From positions 1 to 6,704 of the forward strand of contig JBICHM010000097.1 of NCBI GenBank assembly GCA_043101835.1: DNA of 6,704 nt, written 5' to 3'. Position numbers and translations under genes: made by a program. Positions 1 through 6,553 of the stretch are shown here, piece after piece (within the stretch, counting starts at the first letter, position 1; every line of letters starts with the position of its first letter). The stretch comes from JBICHM01 sp043101835 (GTDB lineage Bacteria > Planctomycetota > Phycisphaerae > Phycisphaerales > UBA1924). The notes below the pieces were generated by a model. The model was given only the letters and a program-made list of their open reading frames with translations, was not told the DNA's origin and did no database searches.

Positions 1-105
1 GGTGCAGCGGGTCTCGGGCAAGACGGACTGCCCGACCTGTTCGCCGCCCCGGAGGGATACGGGGTGTCGCCGCCACGGATGTCTCCCTTGCGGTCCTACA
101 TCTGA
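1..105 (+). CDS. C-terminal end of an unrecognised protein (5' truncated)
   Basis: Frame 1 is open from the first base to a TGA at 103-105, giving 34 codons that end in the residues MSPLRSYI. About 76% of third positions are G or C. The composition (Gly, Ala, Leu, Pro, Asp) is ordinary for a soluble protein. The competing frame 2 reads as a Cys/Arg/Pro-rich sequence and looks like a shadow. The start lies outside the window. The gene converges on rpsA, whose 3' end is about 300 bases away. I do not recognise a family and see no motif, so no function is proposed. It is reported because reading frame, codon bias and a nearby downstream ribosome-binding site fit a real gene end. Confidence 0.5.
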   Translation, partial: GAAGLGQDGLPDLFAAPEGYGVSPPRMSPLRSYI

Positions 106-121
106 AGACCCTGGAGCCCGC

Positions 122-232
122 ATGCCCGGCGACGAGATGCTCATGCAGATCACCGCAGCCCTGGTGGGCGTCACGCCCTTCCGGCGTCGAATCCTGCTGC
201 TGACGGTGCTCTCGTTCATCGTGCTCTGCTGA
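122..232 (+). CDS. Small 36-residue ORF with hydrophobic C-terminus, hypothetical
   Basis: The ATG at 122 is preceded by GGAG with a 5-base spacer and lies 16 bases after the stop of the upstream gene, which suggests translational coupling. All but three of the 36 sense codons end in G or C, a stronger bias than in the preceding bases of the same frame. The product starts MPGDEMLMQITAALVGV. It has a basic Arg-Arg-Arg cluster at residues 22-24 and ends in a hydrophobic run, ILLLTVLSFIVLC. That run is short for a full membrane span (about 12-13 residues) but could make an amphipathic or tail anchor. No family is recognised. It could instead be a chance ORF in GC-rich DNA, or a frame-shifted tail of the upstream gene. 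Confidence 0.4.
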   Translation: MPGDEMLMQITAALVGVTPFRRRILLLTVLSFIVLC

Positions 233-330
233 TCGGAAGGTCGGCGCCGAAGAACCCCGCTCGCGCTTCGCACCCATTGGTGTGATCGCGGGCTGTGTGT
301 GCGCGCCTGCGCCGGCTGCGCACCGCGTCC

Positions 331-367
331 AAGAAACAGGCCCGACGCTCGCGTGAGCGCCGGGCCT
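331..367 (-). terminator. Rho-independent terminator of rpsA
   Basis: Bases 338-367 form a hairpin. The outer 7 bp (AGGCCCG/CGGGCCT) and inner 5 bp (CGCTC/GAGCG) flank a 4-base loop. The one position between them is an A/C mismatch on the plus strand but a G-U wobble on the minus strand, so the minus-strand RNA makes a continuous 13-bp stem. The stem is followed on the minus strand by a U-rich stretch, GTTTCTT (337-331). It starts about 34 bases past the rpsA stop. The wobble and the U tract both point to the minus strand as the functional orientation. The rest of 233-400 holds weaker GC-rich inverted repeats, including the palindrome TCGGCGCCGA at 241-250, and no further gene. Confidence 0.72.
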
Positions 368-400
368 GGCGTGATCAGGTCGAACTCGGATCCTGCTGGA

Positions 401-2164
401 TCAGAGCTTGATCTTGTCGGTGCCCATGGAGCCGTGGTCGTCCATGCCGCCGCGTTGGGGCATGTCGGGGCGATCGGGGCGACGCTCGCTGGTGTACTCG
501 CCGCGCTCGTCGCTGGCGCCCCACTGGGCCCGCTTGAGGGAGAGGCCGATCTTCCGCTCGACGGTGTCGACGCGGAGGATCTTCACATCGACTTCCTCGC
601 CCGGCTTCACGACCTCCTGCGGGTTCTCGACCTTGTGGTCGGCCAGCTCGGAGACGTGCAGCAGGCCCTCGAGGTCCTCCTCGAGTTCGACGAAGACGCC
701 GAAGTTGGTGATCTTCGTCACCTTGCCGCGGACGACCATGCCCGGCTGGTACGCGCCGGGGATGGCCTCCGACCACGGATCCTCGGTGAGCTGCTTGTGG
801 CCGAGGCTGATGCGCTGCTTGTCGGTGTCGACATCCAGCACCACGCAGCGGACGTTGTCGCCCTTCTGCAGCAGCTCGTTGGGGTGCGCGACCTTCTTGG
901 TCCACGACAGGTCCGAGACGTGGAGGAGACCGTCGATGCCGGGCTCGATCTCCACGAACGCGCCGTAGTTGGTGAGGTTGCGCACCGTGCCCTCGATGAC
1001 GGTGCCGGGCGGGTACTTCTCGTGCATGAGCTCCCAGGGGTTGACCTCGGTCTGCTTCATGCCCAGCGAGATTTCCTGCTTGTCCTTGTCGATGTCGAGC
1101 ACGACGACCTCGACCTCATCGCCCACCTGCACGAGCTCGCTCGGGTGGTTGATGCGCCGGGTCCAGGACATCTCGCTGATGTGCACGAGGCCCTCGACGC
1201 CGTCCTCGAGTCGGACGAACGCGCCGTAGGACATGATGCTGACGACCTCGCCCTTGACGCGGGAGTTGACCGGGTACTTCTTCTCGATCTCCTCCCACGG
1301 GCTGGCCTCCTTCTGCTTGAGGCCGAGGGCGATCTTTTCCTTCTCGTGGTCGATGTTGAGGATCTTGACCTCGACCTCCTGATCGATCCCGAGCATGTCG
1401 CTGGGGTGGTTGACCCGGCCCCACGACATGTCCGTGATGTGCAGCAGGCCGTCGATGCCGCCGAGGTCGATGAACGCGCCGAAGTCGGCGATGTTCTTCA
1501 CGCGACCCTTGACCAGATCGCCTTCCTTGACGTTCGCCAGAAGACGCTTCTTCGCGTGCTCGCGCTCGGTCTCGATCAGCTTGCGCCGGCTGACGACGAT
1601 GTTCCGGCGGCTCTGGTCGATCTTCAGGATCTCGGCGCGGATCTCGCGCCCGACGAAGTCGCCCAGATCGTGCGGCCGGCGGATGTCCACCTGGCTCGCC
1701 GGCAGGAATGCGTGCACGCCGATGTCGACGAGCAGGCCGCCCTTGATCTTGCGGATGACCTTGCCCTTGACCTCGTCGCCTTCCTTGCAGGTCTCGAGCA
1801 GACGCTGCCAGTTGATGATCCGGTCGGCCTTGCGCTTCGAGACCTGCACGAGGCCGTTGTCGCCTTCGAGCGCTTCGAGCAGCACCTTGACCTTGAGGCC
1901 GACCTTGAGCTCGTTGGGATCGTCCCACTCGTTCTTCGGGACGAGCCCTTCGCTCTTGAGGCCGATGTCGATCACCGCGTTGTCGCCGGCGAACCCGACG
2001 ATCGTGCCGTCGAGGATCGAACCGGTCTGGAAGTCCTCGATCTGGCCTTCCAGCAGCGAGGACATGTCGCCGTCGGCGACCTGTGCGCCGTAGGCGTCCT
2101 GCAGGAGCGCAGTGGCCTCGTCGTCGCCCACGTCGAGCGACTTGATCAGGTTGTAATCCACCAT
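401..2164 (-). CDS. rpsA: 30S ribosomal protein S1
   Basis: This encodes a 587-residue protein with six S1 (OB-fold RNA-binding) domains, at roughly residues 48-112, 131-196, 217-285, 302-371, 388-458 and 476-545. Domains 3-6 repeat every 85-88 residues with the pattern YGAFV...G.(D/E)GL.H.S..SW....HP. In known S1 proteins domains 1-2 dock on the ribosome and the later domains bind mRNA upstream of the start codon. The acidic 46-residue N-terminus and a charged, Gly/Arg/Asp-rich tail after about residue 546, ending DKIKL, fall outside the domains. Length and domain number match full bacterial S1 (557 residues in E. coli). The start is the ATG at 2164 (MVDYNLIKSLD), which has GGAAGGA at 2181-2175, 10 bases upstream. 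The frame stays open further upstream, but that sequence is Pro/Arg-rich and lies over the leader hairpin. The gene has its own terminator and probably its own promoter. Confidence 0.97.
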   Translation of the reverse strand: MVDYNLIKSLDVGDDEATALLQDAYGAQVADGDMSSLLEGQIEDFQTGSILDGTIVGFAGDNAVIDIGLKSEGLVPKNEWDDPNELKVGLKVKVLLEALEGDNGLVQVSKRKADRIINWQRLLETCKEGDEVKGKVIRKIKGGLLVDIGVHAFLPASQVDIRRPHDLGDFVGREIRAEILKIDQSRRNIVVSRRKLIETEREHAKKRLLANVKEGDLVKGRVKNIADFGAFIDLGGIDGLLHITDMSWGRVNHPSDMLGIDQEVEVKILNIDHEKEKIALGLKQKEASPWEEIEKKYPVNSRVKGEVVSIMSYGAFVRLEDGVEGLVHISEMSWTRRINHPSELVQVGDEVEVVVLDIDKDKQEISLGMKQTEVNPWELMHEKYPPGTVIEGTVRNLTNYGAFVEIEPGIDGLLHVSDLSWTKKVAHPNELLQKGDNVRCVVLDVDTDKQRISLGHKQLTEDPWSEAIPGAYQPGMVVRGKVTKITNFGVFVELEEDLEGLLHVSELADHKVENPQEVVKPGEEVDVKILRVDTVERKIGLSLKRAQWGASDERGEYTSERRPDRPDMPQRGGMDDHGSMGTDKIKL

Positions 2165-2173
2165 CGTGTTGAG

Positions 2174-2205
2174 ATCCTTCCCGGCGACGGGGTCCGCCGT
2201 CGCCG
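2174..2205 (-). promoter_or_regulatory. rpsA leader hairpin abutting the Shine-Dalgarno
   Basis: Bases 2182-2190 (CGGCGACGG) and 2197-2205 (CCGTCGCCG) are perfectly complementary and leave a 6-base loop, giving a 9-bp GC-rich stem in the rpsA 5' leader. On the minus strand the stem ends exactly where GGAAGGA (2181-2175) begins, and the ATG follows 10 bases later. The upstream leader also carries the perfect palindromes CCCCATGGGG (2236-2245) and CCCGCCGGCGGG (2261-2272). The leader is therefore highly structured. In E. coli, S1 represses its own translation through a folded leader. A similar role here is inference. Confidence 0.5.
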
Positions 2206-2303
2206 ATGCGCGTGGTGACCGGTCGCGCGCCGGGCCCCCATGGGGCGGTTCGAGACTGCTCCCGCCGGCGGGCACGCGCCTGCCGTTCGGAGCGGGATCG
2301 GTG

Positions 2304-2331
2304 AGTCTATCAGGACGCCCCGCCCGGTCCA
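2304..2331 (-). promoter_or_regulatory. Candidate rpsA promoter
   Basis: Read on the minus strand, TGGACC (2331-2326) and TAGACT (2309-2304) are separated by 16 bases. Each matches the sigma-70 consensus at four of six positions, and a TG one base before the -10 gives an extended -10. It overlaps the end of mutY and would leave a leader of about 130 bases before the rpsA ATG. In GC-rich DNA such matches arise by chance, so this is a candidate only. Confidence 0.28.
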
Positions 2332-3407
2332 GCCCCCTCGGGAAGTCCCTCCCCGAGCAGCACTTGCCGGTGCGGGCTCGCCAGGGGCAGGGCGGCCACC
2401 TCGGAACGCGTCGCCCAGCGCCGACCGGCCCTGACACCCCGCCGAGGAGGGGGCGACACGGCCCGCCACACGTGGAACTCCACCAGCCGGTGGGTGGTGG
2501 CGACCGTGAAGTTTGCGAGCGCTTCGAGGCCCCGCGCGTCGGAGAGCCCGATCGCCGCCGCGACGGCCTCCGCGTCAGGGACAGCCTCGCCTTCCACGGT
2601 CGGCGCCTGCCAGAGTCCCGCCCACATGCCCTCGTCTGGTCGCTGCTCGACGAGCAGGCGTCCGGACTTGTCCTCGATCAGCACACACGCGTGGTGGACG
2701 CGTTTTCGCGCTACGCGTGGCTGCGGGGCGGGGATCGACTCCTCGCGTCCCTCCCGACGCGCGACACAGCGGCGCGCAAGCGGGCACGCCGTGCAGCGCG
2801 GCGCGCGCGGGCGGCACACCAGGGCGCCCAGCTCCATCAGCCCCTCGTTGAACGCCCCGGGATCGGCCGCCGCTTCGACCAGCGCCGTTGCGCGCTCCCA
2901 CGCCAGCGCGGTCGCCTCGGCGTTCGTCGGCGCGAGCTCGCGACCTTCGAGACGCAGGACGACGCGCACCACATTGGCGTCCACCAGCGCCGCGCGCCGG
3001 CCGTAGACGATGCTTGCGATTGCGCCCGCGGTGTAGCGTCCGACGCCCGGCAGGCGCCGCAGGTCGTCAACCGCCGACGGCACGACGCCGCCGAACTCCT
3101 CGACGATCATCTTCGCGGCGCCGTGCAGGTTCCGCGCGCGCCGGTAGTACCCCAGCCCGCTCCAGGCGCTGAGCACCGACTGCTCGTCGGCCTGCGCGAG
3201 CGCCTCGACCGTCGGGAACCGCTCGAGAAATTCGCCGAATCGCTCCGCGACGCGCGCGACCTGCGTCTGCTGCAGCATTGCCTCGCTGACCAGGGCGTGG
3301 TACGGGTTGCGCGGCGCGCCGCCTTCCGGGCGCCACGGCAGGTCGCGCCGGTGCGCCCGGAACCAGGTCGTGATGCGCTCGGCGATCGCGCGGTCGCGCC
3401 GGCTCAC
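2310..3407 (-). CDS. mutY: A/G-specific adenine DNA glycosylase MutY
   Basis: This 365-residue protein removes adenine mispaired with 8-oxoguanine, the last barrier against G:C to T:A mutation. Visible features, in order: LPWR (23-26); SEAMLQQTQV with catalytic Glu42; GLGYY (84-88); the helix-hairpin-helix LPGVGRYTAGAI (119-130); catalytic Asp143 in VDANV; and a [4Fe-4S] ligand set Cys198-X6-Cys205-X2-Cys208-X5-Cys214. Tyr125 stands where bifunctional glycosylases carry the catalytic lysine, so it should be monofunctional. From about residue 238 a NUDIX-like domain (VEQRPDEGMWAGLWQAP) reads 8-oxoG. The usual FSH loop reads TTH (304-306). The start is GTG at 3407, whose GTGA overlaps the transporter stop. 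No strong Shine-Dalgarno is seen, so coupling by reinitiation is likely. The frame is open further upstream, but that part lies inside the transporter. Confidence 0.96.
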   Translation of the reverse strand: MSRRDRAIAERITTWFRAHRRDLPWRPEGGAPRNPYHALVSEAMLQQTQVARVAERFGEFLERFPTVEALAQADEQSVLSAWSGLGYYRRARNLHGAAKMIVEEFGGVVPSAVDDLRRLPGVGRYTAGAIASIVYGRRAALVDANVVRVVLRLEGRELAPTNAEATALAWERATALVEAAADPGAFNEGLMELGALVCRPRAPRCTACPLARRCVARREGREESIPAPQPRVARKRVHHACVLIEDKSGRLLVEQRPDEGMWAGLWQAPTVEGEAVPDAEAVAAAIGLSDARGLEALANFTVATTHRLVEFHVWRAVSPPPRRGVRAGRRWATRSEVAALPLASPHRQVLLGEGLPEGAGPGGAS

Positions 3408-4951
3408 GGCTGCCCGCCCGAGTAGGTTGCGACGAAGGTCCACTGCACCAGCGTGTAGGTGAGCACCGTGATGAGCACGATGCCGATGAGGTTCAGCCAG
3501 ATGCCGACCTTCACCATCTGGCCGATGGTGACCCGTCCGGAGCCGAAGACGATGGCGTTCGGGGGCGTCGCGACGGGCATCATGAAGGCGCACGACGCCG
3601 CGATCGCGGCCGGGACGAGCAGCGTCGGAAGGTTCACCCCCAGCCCGACGCCGACGCCGGCGAGGATCGGGAGGAAGGTCGTGGCGGTCGCCGTGTTGCT
3701 TGTGACCTCGGTCAGGAAGACGACGACCGTGGTGATGACGATGACCAGCGCGAGCGTGGGCAGCCAGCCGAGCGCGCCGACCTGGGCGCCCAGCCATTCG
3801 TCGAGCCCGCTGGCGCCGACGGCGCGCGCAAGGCTGAGCCCGCCCCCGAAGAGCAGCAGCACGCCCCACGGGAGGCGCTTCGCGAAGGTCCAGTTCATCA
3901 CGAAGACCCCGCGCCGCGGCTCGACGGGCAGCGCAAACAGCAGCGCCGCGGCGGCGATCGCGATCACGGTGTCGTCGATCCGCGTCACGACCGGCGCCGC
4001 GCCGGCGAGCCAGTCCCAGCCGGCGAGGCGCTGGCGGAAGATCCACAGCGTCGCCGTCGTCAGGAAGACGACGAAGACCATCCACTCAGCGCGCGACATC
4101 GGCCCGAGTCGCTGCAGTTCGGTGCGGATCAGCGCGCGCCCACCCGGAAGCTCGCGGATGCGCACGGGGTACAGCACATACACGAGCATCGCCCAGGTGA
4201 TGACGCCGAAGACCGCCGAGAAGGGGGCGCCGACGGCCATCCACTCGCCGAAACCGATGGTGATGTCGAACTCCTGCTGCACGAAGCCGATGAGCACGGC
4301 GTTCGGCGGCGTGCCGATGGGCGTGCCGACGCCGCCGATGCTCGCGCTGTAGGCGATGCCCAGCAGCAGGCACACGGCGAAGCGCGCCGACGCGGCCGGA
4401 TCCACTTCGCCGGACGCCTCGAAGCGCTCCGACGCCAGCGCGATGATCGAAGTCGCGATCGGCAGCATCATCACCGCCGTGGCGGTGTTGCTGATCCACA
4501 TGCTGAGGACGCCCGTGGCCAGCATGAACCCCGCGATGAGCGCGCGCGGGCGCGTGCCGACGAGCAGCACGGTGACCAGCGCGATGCGTTTGTGCAGGCC
4601 CCACCGCTCCATCGCCAGCGCGAGGATGAACCCGCCCATAAAGAGAAAGATGACCGGGTCGGCGTACGGCGCCGTGGCGTCGCGCACGGCGAGCACGCCC
4701 GACGCCGGGAAGAGCACGATCGGCAGGAGCGCCGTCGCCGGCAGCGGCATCGCTTCGGTCATCCAGAGGATGGCCATGAGGACGCCGATGGCCGCAGTGG
4801 CGCGTGCGGCGGGCGACATGCCGTCATCGAGGCTGGCGAGGGCGTAGACAAGCACCGCAAGCAGGGGGGCTCCGACCCGCCCAAGCCACGCGATGCGCGC
4901 GCTGACCGACGCTTCGCTGTCGTTCGCGACCTGTGGTGACCCGTCGCCCAT
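3404..4951 (-). CDS. SLC13/DASS-family sodium:dicarboxylate-type symporter
   Basis: This is a 515-residue inner-membrane carrier of the divalent anion:sodium symporter family, with many hydrophobic segments from about residue 28 to the C-terminus. Both halves carry the family's Ser-Asn-Thr motif, at 154-156 in SMWISNTATAV and 418-420 in TEVTSNTATAT. These motifs coordinate sodium and the substrate carboxylate in VcINDY. The stretch at 452-468, ASCAFMMPVATPPNAIV, fits the SLC13 signature. A matching half-site, GTPIGTPPNAVLIG (209-222), reflects the inverted repeat of the fold. Likely substrates are succinate, malate, fumarate or citrate. Sulfate is less likely, and the exact substrate cannot be read from the sequence. 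The ATG at 4951 lies 24 bases after the alr stop, has no strong Shine-Dalgarno, and is followed by a short hydrophilic N-terminus. The TGA overlaps the mutY GTG. Confidence 0.93.
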   Translation of the reverse strand: MGDGSPQVANDSEASVSARIAWLGRVGAPLLAVLVYALASLDDGMSPAARATAAIGVLMAILWMTEAMPLPATALLPIVLFPASGVLAVRDATAPYADPVIFLFMGGFILALAMERWGLHKRIALVTVLLVGTRPRALIAGFMLATGVLSMWISNTATAVMMLPIATSIIALASERFEASGEVDPAASARFAVCLLLGIAYSASIGGVGTPIGTPPNAVLIGFVQQEFDITIGFGEWMAVGAPFSAVFGVITWAMLVYVLYPVRIRELPGGRALIRTELQRLGPMSRAEWMVFVVFLTTATLWIFRQRLAGWDWLAGAAPVVTRIDDTVIAIAAAALLFALPVEPRRGVFVMNWTFAKRLPWGVLLLFGGGLSLARAVGASGLDEWLGAQVGALGWLPTLALVIVITTVVVFLTEVTSNTATATTFLPILAGVGVGLGVNLPTLLVPAAIAASCAFMMPVATPPNAIVFGSGRVTIGQMVKVGIWLNLIGIVLITVLTYTLVQWTFVATYSGGQP

Positions 4952-4975
4952 GGCGACCGTGTTCTACCCGACGCC

Positions 4976-6217
4976 TCAGCTTGCGGCCATCGCCTCACGA
5001 CGGCCCGGCTGGGCCAGCGGGCGCGCCTCGCGCGCCGACACATGCGCCCGGGGCAGGCGCGGGCTCAGGCGCGCCAGGAACTCGTGCGTCGTCGTGCCCG
5101 CCAGGTGGGCAAGACGCGAGAGGTAGTTCGGCGCCTCCCGGTCGCGCCCGACCACCTCCACCGGGGCGCCGAGGCGCAGGGCGCGCTCGGGGACATCGGT
5201 GGCGTCGATCGTGATCTGGTCCATGCTGATCCTGCCGATGATCGGGCAGAACCAGCGTTCGCCGCCCGGGCCCTCGATCGCCATGTGACCTTTGTTGGAG
5301 AGCGAGAGGGGGTAGCCGTCGGCGTAGCCGCTGGGAATCAGCGCGATGACGCTGTCGCGCTCGGCCGTCCACAGCGCGGCGTAGCCGACGCTCTGCCCGG
5401 CGGGGATCGCCTTGATGTGCGCCACCTGGCTCACCCATCGCGCGCACGGGCGAAGTCGCTCGGCGTGCTCGAGCAGTTCGAAGTTCTCGGTGTCGGCCAT
5501 CTCCTCGGTGGCGTAGCCGTAGAGCCCGAGGCCGACGCGCACCATGCGCCGGTGCAGGCTGCGGCTGCGGAAGGCGCCGAAGGTGTTCGCCTCGTGGATC
5601 AGGCAGTCCGCCGGGATCGCCTCGCCCGCCTCCTCCAGCCAGTCGCCGAAGGCGCGGTGCTGGGCGAGGGTCATGGCGTGGTCGGCGCGCGGCTTGATGA
5701 AGTGCGTGTAGACGCCGGCGAGGCGCAGGCGCGGATGGGCCGCGATCGTGCGTGCCGCGCGCAGGGCGATGTCCGGGCGCATCCCGCCGCGCGCCATGCC
5801 GGTGTCCACCTCGATGTGCAGTTGGAGCGTGACGCCCAGGCGGTCGGTGGCGGTGGCGAGGGTGGCGACCTGCTCCTCGTCGTGGACGGAGAAGTGCAGT
5901 CGCCCATTGACCGCGGACCAGTACAGCGGGTCGGCGCGTTCGATGGTCCGGACGGGGCTGAGGATGAGGACGGGCACGAGGACGCCGCTCTCGGTGAGGT
6001 GGCGGGCCTCGTCGGGGGTGTAGACCGCCAGGAGGTCGGCGCCGGCGCGCTGCAGGCGGTGGGCAACGGGGGCGGCGCCGAGGCCGTAGGCGTCAGCCTT
6101 GACGACCGCGCAGACCTTGGCGGGCTCGCTGCCCTCGGCTCTCGTGGCCTCGCGCAGGACGGCGAGGTTGTGGTCGAGGGCTGCCAGATCGACTTCGAGT
6201 CGGTTCAGTTGGGTCAC
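4976..6217 (-). CDS. alr: Alanine racemase (PLP-dependent)
   Basis: This enzyme interconverts L- and D-alanine, supplying D-alanine for peptidoglycan in the cytoplasm. Numbered from the GTG at 6217 (413 residues), the PLP lysine is Lys40 in VVKADAYGLG. Arg143 (VDTGMAR) and Arg227 (MVRVGLGLYG) match the conserved arginines near PLP. The catalytic tyrosine is Tyr279 in QSVGYAALW, and SGYADGYP (296-303) and GRISMDQITID (328-338) complete the C-terminal barrel. Glu136 sits where most alanine racemases have a carbamylated lysine (Lys129 in Geobacillus). The GTG start is preferred because GGAGG lies 5 bases upstream and the family fold begins a few residues later at LEVDLAALDHN. The frame can extend to an ATG at 6301, adding 28 Pro/Arg/Gly-rich residues with GC-ending codons but no clear ribosome-binding site. 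It is the first gene of the minus-strand run. A tail of about 25 residues after the barrel is basic. Confidence 0.94.
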   Translation of the reverse strand: MTQLNRLEVDLAALDHNLAVLREATRAEGSEPAKVCAVVKADAYGLGAAPVAHRLQRAGADLLAVYTPDEARHLTESGVLVPVLILSPVRTIERADPLYWSAVNGRLHFSVHDEEQVATLATATDRLGVTLQLHIEVDTGMARGGMRPDIALRAARTIAAHPRLRLAGVYTHFIKPRADHAMTLAQHRAFGDWLEEAGEAIPADCLIHEANTFGAFRSRSLHRRMVRVGLGLYGYATEEMADTENFELLEHAERLRPCARWVSQVAHIKAIPAGQSVGYAALWTAERDSVIALIPSGYADGYPLSLSNKGHMAIEGPGGERWFCPIIGRISMDQITIDATDVPERALRLGAPVEVVGRDREAPNYLSRLAHLAGTTTHEFLARLSPRLPRAHVSAREARPLAQPGRREAMAAS

Positions 6218-6222
6218 GAGCG

Positions 6223-6227
6223 CCTCC
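6223..6227 (-). promoter_or_regulatory. Shine-Dalgarno deciding the alr start
   Basis: GGAGG on the minus strand is followed by a 5-base spacer and GTG at 6217. Neither the ATG at 6301 nor the in-frame ATG at 6250 has a comparable site, so this motif is the main reason for calling the shorter protein. Confidence 0.55.
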
Positions 6228-6338
6228 GTGGCTCCGCCGGCGGGGTCCATCTCGCCAGGGGGGAGCCGCGACGGCGCACGCCGCTTCGGCTCCCCGTTCA
6301 TGGTTGTATCGGATTTCGGCGCGTCCTACGATGATCGC

Positions 6339-6358
6339 GTCCGGCAAGTCTGCCGGAC
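6339..6358. repeat. 8-bp inverted repeat upstream of alr
   Basis: GTCCGGCA and TGCCGGAC flank a 4-base AGTC spacer as a perfect inverted repeat, 38 bases upstream of the ATG at 6301 and about 120 bases upstream of the preferred GTG. No T tract follows on either strand, so it is not an obvious terminator. Its place between divergent genes allows an operator or a leader-RNA hairpin. Chance is also possible at this GC content. Confidence 0.4.
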
Positions 6359-6477
6359 AGTGGCCGCCACACGACCGAACGCCGAACACCCCGCCATGCG
6401 ATGGCCCGCGGCCAGGCACGCCGAGCGGGATTGGAGGCGCCAGCCGGCCGAGGCCCGCGCTGGATGGTCTACGCCGC

Positions 6478-6496
6478 ACGCGTGCGAAGCACGCGT
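6478..6496. repeat. Perfect hairpin with GAA triloop (GCGAAGC core)
   Basis: ACGCGTGC and GCACGCGT are perfect complements around a 3-base GAA loop. The centre is GCGAAGC, a mini-hairpin known to be exceptionally stable as single-stranded DNA. The left arm also lies in the 12-base palindrome CGCACGCGTGCG (6475-6486). It ends 57 bases before the ATG of the divergent plus-strand gene and has no T tract on either side. Confidence 0.5.
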
Positions 6497-6553
6497 CCCG
6501 CGCAGCTCATCCACGGTGCGTGCCTCCGCTGAGCCTACGGCGCAGTAGCAGAC

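Larger units (their letters stand above)
6302..6553. other. Divergent intergenic region between alr and the right-end gene
   Basis: These 252 bases (336 if alr starts at 6217) separate two genes that point away from each other, so promoters for both should lie here. No confident -35/-10 pair was found on either strand. It contains two perfect inverted repeats, listed separately. The longest minus-strand frame through it is Cys-rich and unnatural in composition, and no gene is supported. Confidence 0.6.

Noticed and set aside
231..239. GATCGGAAG, a 9-base match to the Illumina adapter
   Set aside because: The match stops after 9 bases and flanking sequence is ordinary, so it is a chance match and not an internal adapter junction.
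254..300. Possible plus-strand terminator after the small ORF
   Set aside because: The CACC/GGTG stem is only 4 bp, its GC flanks pair imperfectly, and the downstream sequence is GT-rich without a T run.
299..2218. 639-codon plus-strand ORF opposite rpsA
   Set aside because: It is the antisense shadow of rpsA. High third-position GC removes stops on the opposite strand, and the product is a monotonous Asp/Leu/Val/Ala/His mix with no family resemblance.
2245..2280. GGTTCGAGAC, resembling a tRNA T-arm
   Set aside because: No matching acceptor, D or anticodon arm could be found upstream. The surrounding inverted repeats form independent hairpins.
2166..3425. 419-codon plus-strand ORF opposite mutY
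   Set aside because: It is an antisense shadow. The minus strand carries all MutY catalytic and iron-sulfur residues in order.
6304..6332. TTGTAT-17-TACGAT promoter-like pair on the plus strand
   Set aside because: Only the first half of the -35 matches, and it lies more than 220 bases upstream of the nearest plus-strand start. It is too weak to call.
5042..6334. 430-codon plus-strand ORF opposite alr
   Set aside because: It is an antisense shadow of a clearly identified alanine racemase, with skewed Gly/Ala/Asp/Arg composition and no motif.
6464..6532. 22-codon plus-strand mini-ORF as a leader peptide
   Set aside because: It has only a distant GAGG as ribosome-binding site, no residue enrichment typical of attenuator leaders, and overlaps the 6478-6496 hairpin. 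It is probably chance.
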